Assembly (NCBI RefSeq): GCF_025965085.1 | Contig: NZ_JAOPXP010000006.1 | Location: 1-50,435 of the forward strand | DNA from: Marmoricola sp. | Lineage (GTDB): Bacteria; Actinomycetota; Actinomycetes; Propionibacteriales; Nocardioidaceae | DNA: 50,435 nt | Reading direction: 5' to 3' | In this document: positions 39,338-49,387 of the stretch, piece by piece | Numbering within the stretch: position 1 is the first letter of the stretch | Layout of the letters: every line of letters begins with the position of its first letter | Position numbers and translations under genes: made by a program | Notes under the pieces: model-generated | The model's database searches: none | Told to the model about the DNA's origin: nothing | What the model saw: the letters and a program-made list of their open reading frames with translations, nothing else

Positions 39338-40589
39338 GCGCCGGCTGCCCCGCCGGCGCCCTTCCCCGGCCCGGCTGATCGGCCGGGCGTCGTACGAACA
39401 CCCAGAGCTTCATCGCCACGAACCGCAGTACCGTCACGCCGAGGTTCGCCGTCGTGAGTACGACGACCTCCGCACCCCGGTGGTTGGACCCCAGCGCGTG
39501 CAGCGTCGCCAGGGACCCCGAGGTGACCGCCAGCCCGACCACGAAGATGAGCAGCCCCTGCACCTGGTGGCGCAGTGCGTCATGGGGGCCCCGCACCCCG
39601 AACGTGAACCTCCGGTTGGCGGCCGTGTTGGCGATCGCGGTGACGAGCAGTGCGGTGAAGTTCGCCCAGCCCGAGGTCGTCGACGTGCGCAGCCACAGGT
39701 AGATCAGTGCATAGACCAGCGTGCAGCAGACGCCGATGACCAGGAAGATGCCGACCTGCATGCCCAGGCGGCCGCGGGCTGCCTCGGTGCTGGTGCGGCC
39801 GAGACGCTCGCCGATCTCGCGCAGGGGCAGGGTGCCGCGGACCAGGGAGTCTCCGAGGCGGGCCACGCCCTGGAGGTCGTCCAGGGCGGTGCGCACGATG
39901 TCGACGCTGCTGTCCGGGTCGTCGGTCCAGTCGACAGGCACCTCGTGGATCCGCAGTCCGGCCTGTTCGGCGACCACGAGCAGCTCGGTGTCGAAGAACC
40001 AGGCGTTGTCCTCGACGAGCGGCAGCAGCTCCCGGGCGGCGTCGCGCCGGATGGCCTTGAAGCCGCACTGGGCGTCGCTGAACCGCGCCCGAAACGTCCT
40101 GCGCAGGATCAGGTTGTAGCTGCGCGAGATCAGCTCCCGCTTCGCCCCTCGCTCCACCCGCGAGGCCGGTGCGAGCCGCGACCCGATGGCCAGGTCGGAG
40201 TGCCCGCTCACGAGTGGCGCGACCAGCGGCAGGAGGGCGGCCAGGTCCGTGGACAGGTCCACGTCCATGTAGACCAGCACGTCGCTGTCCGAGGCACTCC
40301 ACGCCCGCTTGAGTGCTCGGCCCCGACCCCGCTCCGCGAGGTGGACGACGTGGACCTCGGGGTGGGTGTGGCTGAGGCGTCGGGCGATCAACCCCGTCTG
40401 GTCGGTGCTGGCGTTGTCGGCGATGGTCACGCGGAAGCTCCAGGGCATCGTCCGCAGGTGAACCAGGACCCGTTCGACCGACGCGGCGAGCTGGGCCTCC
40501 TCGTTGTAGACCGGGATGACCACGTCGAGCACGGTGGCGGTGCCCTTCGCCGCGGCGGTCGACGTCACCGGCTGCCTCAGCTCGCTCAC
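39264..40589 (-). CDS. GT2 glycosyltransferase (dolichyl-P-sugar synthase-like) fused to GtrA-like domain
   Basis: 'LDVVIPVYNEEAQLAASVERVL', 'VYMDVDLSTDLAALLPL', four-TM C-terminal region with 'NTAANRRFTFGVRG'. Confidence 0.92.
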   Translation of the reverse strand: MSELRQPVTSTAAAKGTATVLDVVIPVYNEEAQLAASVERVLVHLRTMPWSFRVTIADNASTDQTGLIARRLSHTHPEVHVVHLAERGRGRALKRAWSASDSDVLVYMDVDLSTDLAALLPLVAPLVSGHSDLAIGSRLAPASRVERGAKRELISRSYNLILRRTFRARFSDAQCGFKAIRRDAARELLPLVEDNAWFFDTELLVVAEQAGLRIHEVPVDWTDDPDSSVDIVRTALDDLQGVARLGDSLVRGTLPLREIGERLGRTSTEAARGRLGMQVGIFLVIGVCCTLVYALIYLWLRTSTTSGWANFTALLVTAIANTAANRRFTFGVRGPHDALRHQVQGLLIFVVGLAVTSGSLATLHALGSNHRGAEVVVLTTANLGVTVLRFVAMKLWVFVRRPADQPGRGRAPAGQPALSRHAAVPGSPAATPTGSPAAPYG

Positions 40590-42646
40590 CGGATCCCACG
40601 CGTGAGGTCGTAGAGCGTGGTGCCGCCGACGGTCGTGGCGGTGAAGTTGGCGGTGACCCAGTGGGTGATCTCGCTGGCGCCGTTGCCGCCCCCGGCACCA
40701 CGGCCGGTCGTGCCGGCGACGAAGTAGTGGATCTGGCCGTCGGCGACGTACTGCTGGAACTGCGCGAGAGTCGGGCTGGGGTCACTCCCGTTGAAGCCGC
40801 CGATCGCCATCACCGGTTCCTGGCTGGCCAGCTGGTAGCCGGCCGCGTTGTTGGCCCCGATGGCCGCGGCAGACCAGGTGTAGGCGGCTGCATCGGCCCT
40901 GAGCAGCGCGGTGACCGCGGGGCTGGGGGTGCTGCCGTTGAGCAGGCCGCCCATGCCGCCACGGCCGCCGGCCGGTCCGCCGGGGAACGCGCCGGGGGCC
41001 GTGCCGCGGGGTATGGCCGGTGCCGGGCCACCGCCGGGCACGCCACCCCGGGCCCCGGGACCGGTGCCGGCCGACGCCGGTCCGGCGCTGGGGATCGAGC
41101 CGGCGTGCGGGGTCGAGGCGGTGCTGACGGCGTACGCCGCAGGGCCGGCCAGCGAGGCCACCAGGGCTGTGCCCGCGGCCACCAGGGCCAGCTTGCGGGG
41201 CAGGTGCCCGGCTCCAGCGAGCGCCAGCGCCGAGAGCAGACCGAGTCCGGCGACGGCCCACCGGAGCCACGGGAGGAAGTCGGCGGTGCGGTCCAGGAGG
41301 AACCACGCGAGGACCGAGGTCAGCGCCACCGTGAACGACATGATGCCGGAGGCGACCAGGGAGCCGCGGTGCTGCCACAGCACCCAGGCGCCGACCCCGA
41401 CCAGTGCGGCGACGGCAGGCGCCAGTGCGACCGTGTAGTAGGCATGAAAGATGCCGGCCATGAAGCTCAAGGTCAGCGCGGTGGTCAGCAGCCACGTGCC
41501 CCACAGCACGATGGCGGCGCGGATGCCGACCTGGCTGCGGGCGAACCACAGGGCGGCGACCCCCAGGACGAGGGCCGCCGGCATCAGCCACGCGACCTGA
41601 CCGCCGATCTCGTTGTCGAACAGGCGCAGGATCCCGGTCGAGCCCCAGCCGCGGCCCGGACCGCCGCCGACCGAGCCGGTCTCGTCGCCACTGAGGCGTC
41701 CGAGGCCGTTGTATCCCAAGGTGAGCTCCAGGATCGAGTTGTGCTGCGAACCGCCGATGTAGGGCCGGCTCGCGGCCGGCCACAGCTCCACGATCGCGAC
41801 CCACCAGCCGCCGGCAAGCAGCATCGAGCTGAAGGCCACCAGCAGGTGACCCACGCGCTTTGCCCACGAGGTGTGGGCGAACAGCAGGTAGACCAGCGCC
41901 AAGGCCGGCAGCACCAGGAACGCCTGCAGCATCTTGGTCAGGAACGCGAAGCCGACCAGGGCGCCGCCGAGCGCGAGCCACCGCACCGGGTGTCCGGCGC
42001 CGCCGGCGCTGCCCGTGGAAGCCCGGGTGGCCTCGACCGCGCGGAGCGTGGCAGCGGCCGCGCCGACCATCAGCAGTACCAGCATCGCGTCAGGGTTGTT
42101 GAAGCGGAACATCAGCACGGCGACCGGGGTCAGCGCCAGTACCGCGGCGGCCACCAGCCCGGCGGCCGCCGAACCCGTCGTACGCCGCACGAGGTGGTGC
42201 AGCAGCGCGACGGTCGCGATCCCCTCCAGCGCCTGCGGGACCAGGATGCTCCAGGTGGACAGGCCGAAGAGCCGCGCGGACAGGGCCATGGGCCACAGCG
42301 CGAACGGCGTCTTGTCGACGGTGATCGAGTTGGCGGCGTCGCTGGCGCCGAAGAAGAACGCCTTCCACGACGCGGAGCCTGCCTGCACGGCAGCCGAGTA
42401 GAAGGAGTTGGCCCAGCCACTCGCGCCGAGTCCCCAGAGGTAGAGCAGTCCGGTGGCCAGGAGCAGGCCGAGGAGTGCGGGACGTGCCCAGCTCGGGTCG
42501 TCGCCCGGGCCGCGCCACAGGCGACGCAACCGGGCAGTGCCGGCGGAGGAGCGGGTCGGTGCCGGAATCGTCCCGGCCGAGGTCTGGGGTGCGCGGGCCG
42601 CCGGGGCCGGTCCGGCCGGCAGCGGCAGCGTGCTCGTGTTGTCCAT
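40586..42646 (-). CDS. GT39/ArnT-like membrane glycosyltransferase with Gly/Pro-rich insert
   Basis: 'LYLWGLGASGWANSFYSAAVQAGSASWKAFFFGASDAANSITVDKTPFALWPMALSARLFG'; C-terminal 'MAIGGFNGSDPSPTLAQFQQYVADGQIHYFV'. Confidence 0.92.
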   Translation of the reverse strand: MDNTSTLPLPAGPAPAARAPQTSAGTIPAPTRSSAGTARLRRLWRGPGDDPSWARPALLGLLLATGLLYLWGLGASGWANSFYSAAVQAGSASWKAFFFGASDAANSITVDKTPFALWPMALSARLFGLSTWSILVPQALEGIATVALLHHLVRRTTGSAAAGLVAAAVLALTPVAVLMFRFNNPDAMLVLLMVGAAAATLRAVEATRASTGSAGGAGHPVRWLALGGALVGFAFLTKMLQAFLVLPALALVYLLFAHTSWAKRVGHLLVAFSSMLLAGGWWVAIVELWPAASRPYIGGSQHNSILELTLGYNGLGRLSGDETGSVGGGPGRGWGSTGILRLFDNEIGGQVAWLMPAALVLGVAALWFARSQVGIRAAIVLWGTWLLTTALTLSFMAGIFHAYYTVALAPAVAALVGVGAWVLWQHRGSLVASGIMSFTVALTSVLAWFLLDRTADFLPWLRWAVAGLGLLSALALAGAGHLPRKLALVAAGTALVASLAGPAAYAVSTASTPHAGSIPSAGPASAGTGPGARGGVPGGGPAPAIPRGTAPGAFPGGPAGGRGGMGGLLNGSTPSPAVTALLRADAAAYTWSAAAIGANNAAGYQLASQEPVMAIGGFNGSDPSPTLAQFQQYVADGQIHYFVAGTTGRGAGGGNGASEITHWVTANFTATTVGGTTLYDLTRGIR

Positions 42647-42712
42647 GGCCTGACACTCGCGTCGCAGCCTGCGACAGCCGTGTGGCCGTTCTGTGCCCTC
42701 GCTGTGAGCGCG

Positions 42713-44128
42713 TCAGAGGGGAAGCAGGACCGTGAAGCTCGTGCTGCCGGGCTGCGACTCCACGCAGGCGCGGCCCCCGTGGGCCTGGCTGATCGCGGAG
42801 ACCAGCGAGAGGCCGAGCCCTACGCCGCCAGAGGCCCGGGTGCGCGACGAGTCGCCGCGGCTGAATCGCTCGAACGCGTTCTCCGCCAGCCCTGCCGGCA
42901 GCCCTGGTCCGTCGTCGTGCACGAGGATCCGCACGCCGTCCTCGGCCGTGGTGGCGGAGACCGTCACCGTGGTCCCCGCAGGCGTGTGGTGACGGGCGTT
43001 GCCGAGCAGGTTGGTGACGACCTGGTGCAGCCGTCGCTCGTCGCCGACGACGGTCACCGGATCCTCGGGCAGGTCGAGCAGCCACTTGTGGGCGGGGGAG
43101 AGGACGCGTGCGTCGACGACCGACTCGAGGAGCAGGCGGGTGACGTCCACCTCGCTGCGTTCCAGCGGCCGACCGGCGTCGAGGCGGGCAAGCAGGAGCA
43201 GGTCATCCACGAGGCTCGACATCCGGTCGGCTTCCGTCTCGACCTTGGCCAGGGCCACGGAGAGGGCGAGCGGGTCGTCCGGCGTACGTCGGGAGAGCTC
43301 GGCGTACCCGCGGATCGTCGCGAGAGGGGTGCGCAGCTCGTGGGAGGCGTCACCGACGAACTGGCGCACCTGTTGCTCGCTGCGGTGCCTGGCCGCGAGC
43401 GAGGACTCCACGTGTGCCAGCAGGATGTTGAGCGCGGCGCCCATCCGCCCGACTTCGGTCCGCTCGTCTGTGAGGTGGGCCGGGACCCGCTCGGTGAGGT
43501 CGATCTCGCCCGACGACAGCGGCAGTTCGGAGACGGTGTGGGCGGTCTCGGCGACCTCGTTGAGTGGTCGTAGCTGGCGGCGCACCAGAAGCGTGCCCAG
43601 CCCGGCGGCCGTCGTCACGCCCACCAGGATCAGCAGGATCTCGTAGCCGATCAGGGCGTTCACGGTCTGGTCGACGTCGGAGGTCGGCAGGCCGCTGACG
43701 ATCTTGGCGCCTCCGGCTACGGGCACTGCCGTGACGCGGTAGGAACCCAGTCCCTTCAGCTCGACGCCGTGGACGAACCGGTCGACCGGGATGCCGTCGA
43801 GCTGGCGCAGTGCCGTGGTGGAGAGCTCGCGCTGACCCTCAAGCTCCTCGGTCAGGACGAAGCCGGAGGACCCGCCCGGGGCATCGAGGACCGCAATCAG
43901 GGTCCGGGGTCCCTGGTTGCTGGAGTTCGGGGGCGGCGTGCGGCCATTCCTGTCGTGGTCGCCGTCACCGACGCGCCGTGCCGAGGCGAGGACCGCGTTG
44001 TCGAGCCGGTCCATCAGGGACGAGCGGATGGCGAGCGTCGTGATCGCCGCGATCAACATCGAGACGATGGCGACCAGCGCGACGGCGGTGACCACCAGGC
44101 GCGCCGTCAGGGTGCGCAGTGCGAGCAC
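42713..44128 (-). CDS. HAMP sensor histidine kinase
   Basis: 'QQVRQFVGDASHELRTPLATIRGYAELSR', 'DDGPGLP', 'GVGLGLSLVSAISQAHGG'. Confidence 0.95.
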   Translation of the reverse strand: MLALRTLTARLVVTAVALVAIVSMLIAAITTLAIRSSLMDRLDNAVLASARRVGDGDHDRNGRTPPPNSSNQGPRTLIAVLDAPGGSSGFVLTEELEGQRELSTTALRQLDGIPVDRFVHGVELKGLGSYRVTAVPVAGGAKIVSGLPTSDVDQTVNALIGYEILLILVGVTTAAGLGTLLVRRQLRPLNEVAETAHTVSELPLSSGEIDLTERVPAHLTDERTEVGRMGAALNILLAHVESSLAARHRSEQQVRQFVGDASHELRTPLATIRGYAELSRRTPDDPLALSVALAKVETEADRMSSLVDDLLLLARLDAGRPLERSEVDVTRLLLESVVDARVLSPAHKWLLDLPEDPVTVVGDERRLHQVVTNLLGNARHHTPAGTTVTVSATTAEDGVRILVHDDGPGLPAGLAENAFERFSRGDSSRTRASGGVGLGLSLVSAISQAHGGRACVESQPGSTSFTVLLPL

Positions 44129-44131
44129 GGC

Positions 44132-44881
44132 TCAGCCGGCGTTCGCGGGCTCGGCGGGGTCGGCCGGCTTGAGCACGTAGCCCGCGCCGCGCATCGTGTG
44201 GATCATCGGCTGGCGGCCGGCGTCGATCTTCTTGCGCAGGTAGGAGATGTACAGCTCCACCACGTTGGCCTGGCCGCCGAAGTCGTAGTTCCACACCCGG
44301 TCAAGGATCTGGGCCTTGCTCAGCACGCGGCGCGGGTTCCGCATCAGGAACCGCAGCAGCTCGAACTCGGTGGCGGTGAGGGCGATGTCCTCTCCGTCGC
44401 GGCTGACCTCGTGGCTGTCCTCGTCCAGGGTCAGGTCGCCCACGTGGAGGGCCGAGTCGCTCTCCGCCTGGCGCGCACCGGCGCGGCGCATCAAGGCGCG
44501 CAGCCGCGCCACGACCTCCTCGAGCGAGAACGGCTTGGTCACGTAGTCGTCACCACCGGCGGTCAGGCCCGCCACCCGGTCCTCCACAGCGTCGCGTGCG
44601 GTGAGGAACAGGACGGGGACGTCGGGCTGGTCACCGCGCATCCTGCGCAGCACCTCCATGCCGTCGAAGTCCGGAAGCATCATGTCGAGCACGACCGCAT
44701 CGGGGCGCTGCCGCTTGGCGGTGCCGACCGCCTTGCTGCCGTTCGGCGCCACCTCGACGTCCCAGCCCTCGTAGCGCAGCGCCATGCGCAGCAGCTCGGC
44801 GATGTTCTCCTCGTCATCGACGACCAGGACGCGCAGGGGCGTGCCGTCGGGGCGGGTGAGGTCCGGTGCTGTGCTCTTCAT
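44132..44881 (-). CDS. OmpR/PhoB-family response regulator
   Basis: 'LRVLVVDDEENIAELLRMALRYEGW'; C-terminal winged helix 'LTATEFELLRFLMRNPRRVLSKAQILDRVW'. Confidence 0.95.
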   Translation of the reverse strand: MKSTAPDLTRPDGTPLRVLVVDDEENIAELLRMALRYEGWDVEVAPNGSKAVGTAKRQRPDAVVLDMMLPDFDGMEVLRRMRGDQPDVPVLFLTARDAVEDRVAGLTAGGDDYVTKPFSLEEVVARLRALMRRAGARQAESDSALHVGDLTLDEDSHEVSRDGEDIALTATEFELLRFLMRNPRRVLSKAQILDRVWNYDFGGQANVVELYISYLRKKIDAGRQPMIHTMRGAGYVLKPADPAEPANAG

Positions 44882-45033
44882 GTGCACCACTGTGGACTGT
44901 GCGCCCGAGCGGAGTCCATGACGCTGCTGTGTGTTTCCTGTGAGGGCCAACAGGTGCGTGGCCGCCGGGGCGACCACCCCCGCCGGCCACCGGATGGCGC
45001 TCCTTTTCCCCGCCGGGGGACAATGGCGGGGCT

Positions 45034-48000
45034 GTGCGCATCCACTTCCCTCCCGACCTGCCGGTCTCGGCACGTCGCGACGACATCGCCGAGGCGATCC
45101 GTGACCACCAGGTGGTGATCGTCGCGGGGGAGACCGGGTCGGGGAAGACCACCCAGCTGCCCAAGATCCTGATGGCCCTGGGGCGAGGTCAACCCGGCAC
45201 ACCCGGCGGCGGGATGATCGGCCACACGCAGCCCCGACGTATCGCTGCGCGCAGCGTCGCCGAGCGGATCGCCGAGGAGCTCGGCACGCAGCTGGGCGAC
45301 ACGGTCGGCTACCAGGTGCGGTTCACCGACAAGACCTCGAAGCAGAGCCGCCTCAAGGTGATGACCGACGGCATCCTGCTCGCCGAGCTGCAGCACGACC
45401 GGCTGCTGAAGCGCTACGACACGCTGATCATCGACGAGGCCCACGAGCGCAGCCTGAACATCGACTTCATCCTCGGATACCTCAAGCGCCTGCTGCCGCA
45501 GCGGCCCGACCTCAAGCTGGTCATCACCTCCGCCACGATCGACCCCGAACGATTCGCCCAGCACTTCGCTGACGCCCAGGGCCGCCCGGCGCCCATCATC
45601 GAGGTCTCCGGGCGCACGTTCCCCGTCGAGGTCCGGTACCGCCCACTGCTCGAGGAGGCGTACGACGACGAGGAGGGCGAACCCGTCCTGCGGGACCAGA
45701 CCGAGGCCATCGAGGACGCGGTCGTCGAGCTGCTGACCGATACCGCGGGCGACATCTTGGTGTTCCTGCCGGGTGAGCGGGAGATCCGAGACACCGAGGA
45801 CGTGCTCAAGCGCCGGGCCGAGGGCCTCAAGGGCTTCGACATCGTCCCGCTGTTCTCGCGGCTCTCGTCCGCCGAGCAGCACCGGGTCTTCGAGCGGCAC
45901 ACCCGCCGCCGCGTCATCCTCGCCACCAACGTCGCCGAGACCTCGCTCACCGTTCCCGGCATCACCGGGGTCATCGACACCGGCCTGGCACGGATCAGCC
46001 GCTGGTCCTCGCGCACCAAGGTGCAGCGCCTTCCCATCGAGCCGATCAGCCAGGCCTCGGCGCAACAGCGCTCGGGACGCTCCGGCCGGGTGGAGGCCGG
46101 GGTCGCGATCCGGCTCTACAGCGAGGAGGACTTCCTCGGCCGTCCCGAGTTCACGGAACCGGAGATCCTCCGTACCTCGCTGGCCAGCGTCATCCTGCAG
46201 ATGACCTCGCTCGGACTCGGCCAGGTCGACCGGTTCCCGTTCGTGGATCCGCCCGACAACCGGGCGGTGCGGGCCGGCGTACAGCTGCTCGAGGAGCTCG
46301 GTGCCCTCGTCCCGAGCACCTCGACGACGCGCAAGGGCCCCCGGCTCACCGCCGTCGGCCGCAAGCTCGCCCGACTCCCGATCGACCCGCGTCTGGCCCG
46401 GATGATCCTCGAGGCCGACCGCGTCGGGTGCCTGCGGGAGGTCCTCGTCATCACTGCGGCGCTGTCGATCCAGGACCCGCGCGAGCGGCCGGTCGAGCAG
46501 CGTGCGCGGGCCGACCAGCTGCACGCGCGCTTCCGGGACCCCCGGTCCGACTTCATGGCGTGGCTCAACCTGTGGCGTCACCTGCGCGAGAAGCAGCAGG
46601 AGATGGGATCGAGCGCGTTCCGCCGGATGTGCCGCGAGGAGCACCTGAACTACCTGCGTGTGCGCGAGTGGCAGGACTTCGAGTCCCAGCTGCGACAGGT
46701 CGCCCGACAGGTCGGTCTGAAGCCGGGCCATCCCGCGGACGTGCCCGACAGCGACGGCATCCACCAGTCGCTGCTGTCCGGCCTGCTGTCCCACATCGGG
46801 CTCCGCGACCCTGAACGGCGCGACTACCTGGGCGCCCGGGGAGCGCGCTTCGCGATCTTCCCCGGGTCCGGGCTGTTCAAGTCCCAGCCCGACCTGGTGA
46901 TGGCTGCCGAGCTGGTGGAGACGTCTCGCCTGTGGGGGCGGCAGAACGCCGCCATCGACCCGCTGTGGGCCGAGCGGCTGGGCGCCGACCTGGTCAAGCG
47001 CACCTACTCCGAGCCGCACTGGTCGAAGAAGCGCGCCTCGGCCCTGGCCCACGAGCGCGTCACCCTGTACGGCGTACCCCTCATCGCCGACCGCACCGTC
47101 CCCCTCGGTCGCCACCAGCCCGACGTGGCACGGGAGCTGTTCATCCGGCACGCGCTCGTGCAGGGCGAGTGGCACACCCGGCATCGCTTCTTCGAGATCA
47201 ACAGGAGGCTGCTGGAGGAGGCCGGGGAGCTCGAGCACCGGGCGCGACGCCACGACATCGTGGTGGACGAGGAGACGCTCTTCGACTTCTACGACGCGCG
47301 CGTCCCCGCCGAGGTGGTCTCCGGCGCCCACTTCGACACGTGGTGGAAGCAGGAGCGTCGTACGCACCCGGACCTGCTGACGTTCGACCCGTCCATGCTG
47401 GTGCACGACCGTGCCGGAGAGGTGCAGCCGGGCGACTTCCCCGACGAGTGGCAGGAGGGCGCCATGACGCTGCCCCTGCGCTACCACTTCGAGCCGGGTC
47501 ACGAGGCCGACGGAGTCACGGTCGACGTTCCGCTCGCCACCCTCAACACGGTCGGCTCGGCGCCGTTCAGCTGGAACGTCCCCGGTCTGCGACAGGACCT
47601 CGTCACCGCCCTGATCCGGTCCCTGCCCAAGCAGCTGCGGGTCAACTTCGTCCCGGCGCCCGACGTGGCCAGACGCTTCCTGCAGGCCGTCCCTGCCGGG
47701 GAGGAGCCACTGGTCCCGGCACTGTCGCGCTACCTCCGGTCGCTCACCGGCGTGCACGTCCCTGAGGACGCCTGGGACGAGGCCAAGGTCCCCGACCACC
47801 TGCGACCGACGTTCCGGGTCCTCGACGACGCCGGCCAGCAGGTCGGCGCAGGCAAGGACCTCGAGGCGCTCAAGCAGCCGCTGCGGCCCTCCTTCGACCG
47901 CGCGATGCGCCAGGTCGCCGACGAGTCCGGGATGACCGCCACCGGCCAGGCCACCTGGACCTTCGGCACCATCGAGCCCTCCTTCACCCAGACGCGCGCC

Positions 48001-48783
48001 GGGCACGAGGTCAGGGGCTTCCCGGCCCTGGTCGACGAGGGCAGCACCGTGGGCCTGCGGATCGCCGCCTCGGCCGACGAGCAGGAGGCCCGTCACCGCC
48101 TCGGCGTACGGCGACTGCTGCTCCTGGCCGTCCCGTCGCCCGCAGCGACGCTGGTCGACGGGCTGGACAACGCGGCCAAGCTCGGGCTGGCCGCGTCGCC
48201 CTACCCCAACGTCCGGGCGCTCATCGAGGACAGCGTGACGGCCGCCGCGGGTGAGCTGGTCGACCAGGCGGGGCCGGTGTGGGACCCCGACTCCTTCCGG
48301 GCGCTGGTCGAGCGGGCCCGTGCCACGCTTCCCGAGGCCTCGGCCGCGGTGCTGCAGCAGGTGCTCCGGGTGCTGGCCGAGTGGCGCCCCGTCGAGAAGG
48401 CGCTGCACGGCCGGGTGGAGATGGCGATGCTGCCCGCGATGACGGACCTGCGTGCCCAGCTCGGCCGCCTCGTGCACCCGGGGTTCGTCTCGGACTCCGG
48501 TGCGCCGGCGCTGCGTGACTACCCGCGCTACCTCCGGGCGATGGCTGCGCGCGTGGAGCGGCTCCCCGAGCAGGCCCGGGACCGGGAGCTGATGGATCGG
48601 GTCGACGTGCTCCAGCGGGCGTGGCAGCACCGGGTCGACGCCCTGCCGCAAGGGCGTCCGTTGGGGGCAGGGCTGCGCCGCGTGCGCTGGATGCTGGAGG
48701 AATACCGGGTGAGCCTGTGGGCCCAGCAGCTCGGCACCTCCCAGCCCGTCTCCGACGCGCGGATCCGCAAGGCGCTGGGCTGA
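45034..48783 (+). CDS. hrpA: ATP-dependent RNA helicase HrpA (DEAH)
   Basis: 'VIVAGETGSGKTTQLPKI', 'LIIDEAHERSLNIDFILGYLK', 'QRSGRSGRV', 'DLLTFDPSMLV', long HrpA C-terminal domain. Confidence 0.96.
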   Translation: MRIHFPPDLPVSARRDDIAEAIRDHQVVIVAGETGSGKTTQLPKILMALGRGQPGTPGGGMIGHTQPRRIAARSVAERIAEELGTQLGDTVGYQVRFTDKTSKQSRLKVMTDGILLAELQHDRLLKRYDTLIIDEAHERSLNIDFILGYLKRLLPQRPDLKLVITSATIDPERFAQHFADAQGRPAPIIEVSGRTFPVEVRYRPLLEEAYDDEEGEPVLRDQTEAIEDAVVELLTDTAGDILVFLPGEREIRDTEDVLKRRAEGLKGFDIVPLFSRLSSAEQHRVFERHTRRRVILATNVAETSLTVPGITGVIDTGLARISRWSSRTKVQRLPIEPISQASAQQRSGRSGRVEAGVAIRLYSEEDFLGRPEFTEPEILRTSLASVILQMTSLGLGQVDRFPFVDPPDNRAVRAGVQLLEELGALVPSTSTTRKGPRLTAVGRKLARLPIDPRLARMILEADRVGCLREVLVITAALSIQDPRERPVEQRARADQLHARFRDPRSDFMAWLNLWRHLREKQQEMGSSAFRRMCREEHLNYLRVREWQDFESQLRQVARQVGLKPGHPADVPDSDGIHQSLLSGLLSHIGLRDPERRDYLGARGARFAIFPGSGLFKSQPDLVMAAELVETSRLWGRQNAAIDPLWAERLGADLVKRTYSEPHWSKKRASALAHERVTLYGVPLIADRTVPLGRHQPDVARELFIRHALVQGEWHTRHRFFEINRRLLEEAGELEHRARRHDIVVDEETLFDFYDARVPAEVVSGAHFDTWWKQERRTHPDLLTFDPSMLVHDRAGEVQPGDFPDEWQEGAMTLPLRYHFEPGHEADGVTVDVPLATLNTVGSAPFSWNVPGLRQDLVTALIRSLPKQLRVNFVPAPDVARRFLQAVPAGEEPLVPALSRYLRSLTGVHVPEDAWDEAKVPDHLRPTFRVLDDAGQQVGAGKDLEALKQPLRPSFDRAMRQVADESGMTATGQATWTFGTIEPSFTQTRAGHEVRGFPALVDEGSTVGLRIAASADEQEARHRLGVRRLLLLAVPSPAATLVDGLDNAAKLGLAASPYPNVRALIEDSVTAAAGELVDQAGPVWDPDSFRALVERARATLPEASAAVLQQVLRVLAEWRPVEKALHGRVEMAMLPAMTDLRAQLGRLVHPGFVSDSGAPALRDYPRYLRAMAARVERLPEQARDRELMDRVDVLQRAWQHRVDALPQGRPLGAGLRRVRWMLEEYRVSLWAQQLGTSQPVSDARIRKALG

Positions 48784-48810
48784 CCCTGGCCCGGCTACAG
48801 GCAGGGGCGG

Positions 48811-49230
48811 CTACAGGTACGGCTGGGCCGCTTCGAGAACCGCGTCGAACACGTCTTGAGGCAGCGCCGCCCCTTCGCGGCGTACACCGTCGGGGTCGAG
48901 CCGCAGGATCCTGTTGAGCCGGACCTCGCTGGGACGTCCTCGCGGGTCCCAGGCACCGGCTCCGACGTCCATCCACGTGCGGCCGTCGCGTGACTCCTGC
49001 GCGGCATCGACGTCGTGGTCGCGGGAGGTGAGGCCGAGCGCGAGGAGCATCCCGTCCTCGAGGCCGATGACGAGCACGGGCCGGTCCTTGCCCTGTGTGG
49101 GGTCCTCCTCGTAGGGCACCCAGGTCCAGACGACCTCGCCCGGGTCGGGGCGGCCGTTGGCGCTGGGGGAGTAGCCGAACCGGGGGAGCACCGGCCTGAC
49201 CGCACGGATGCGGGGGATGCGGAACCTCAT
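48811..49230 (-). CDS. PemK/MazF-like protein
   Basis: 'MRFRIPRIRAVRP...GEVVWTWVPYEEDPTQGKDRPVLVIGLEDGMLLALGLTSRDHD'. Confidence 0.75.
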   Translation of the reverse strand: MRFRIPRIRAVRPVLPRFGYSPSANGRPDPGEVVWTWVPYEEDPTQGKDRPVLVIGLEDGMLLALGLTSRDHDVDAAQESRDGRTWMDVGAGAWDPRGRPSEVRLNRILRLDPDGVRREGAALPQDVFDAVLEAAQPYL

Positions 49231-49360
49231 CAGACGTGCCTCCCGAACCGACGATGGCCTGGTGCGCCGGGCCGGGAGCGCCTCACGGCGCGTGGCCGCT
49301 CGAAGCGGCTTCATGTGGGACCCGGGGCTGCCACGGCCCGGCGCACGGAAGACTCTACAA

Positions 49361-49378
49361 GCCCCACCGCGATGTGGG
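49361..49378 (-). terminator. candidate hairpin terminator
   Basis: CCCCAC-cgcgat-GTGGGG between the minus-strand genes. Confidence 0.4.
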
Positions 49379-49387
49379 GGGTTCTGG

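Noticed and set aside
40661-43573. 970-aa plus-strand ORF opposite GT39 and the HAMP kinase
   Set aside because: Antisense shadow; real domains are on the minus strand
44878-48651. 1257-aa minus-strand ORF antisense to the whole of hrpA
   Set aside because: Composition (Arg/Gly/Leu/Val/Asp/His rich, no domain) is typical of shadow ORFs opposite high-GC genes; the plus strand has an unambiguous HrpA
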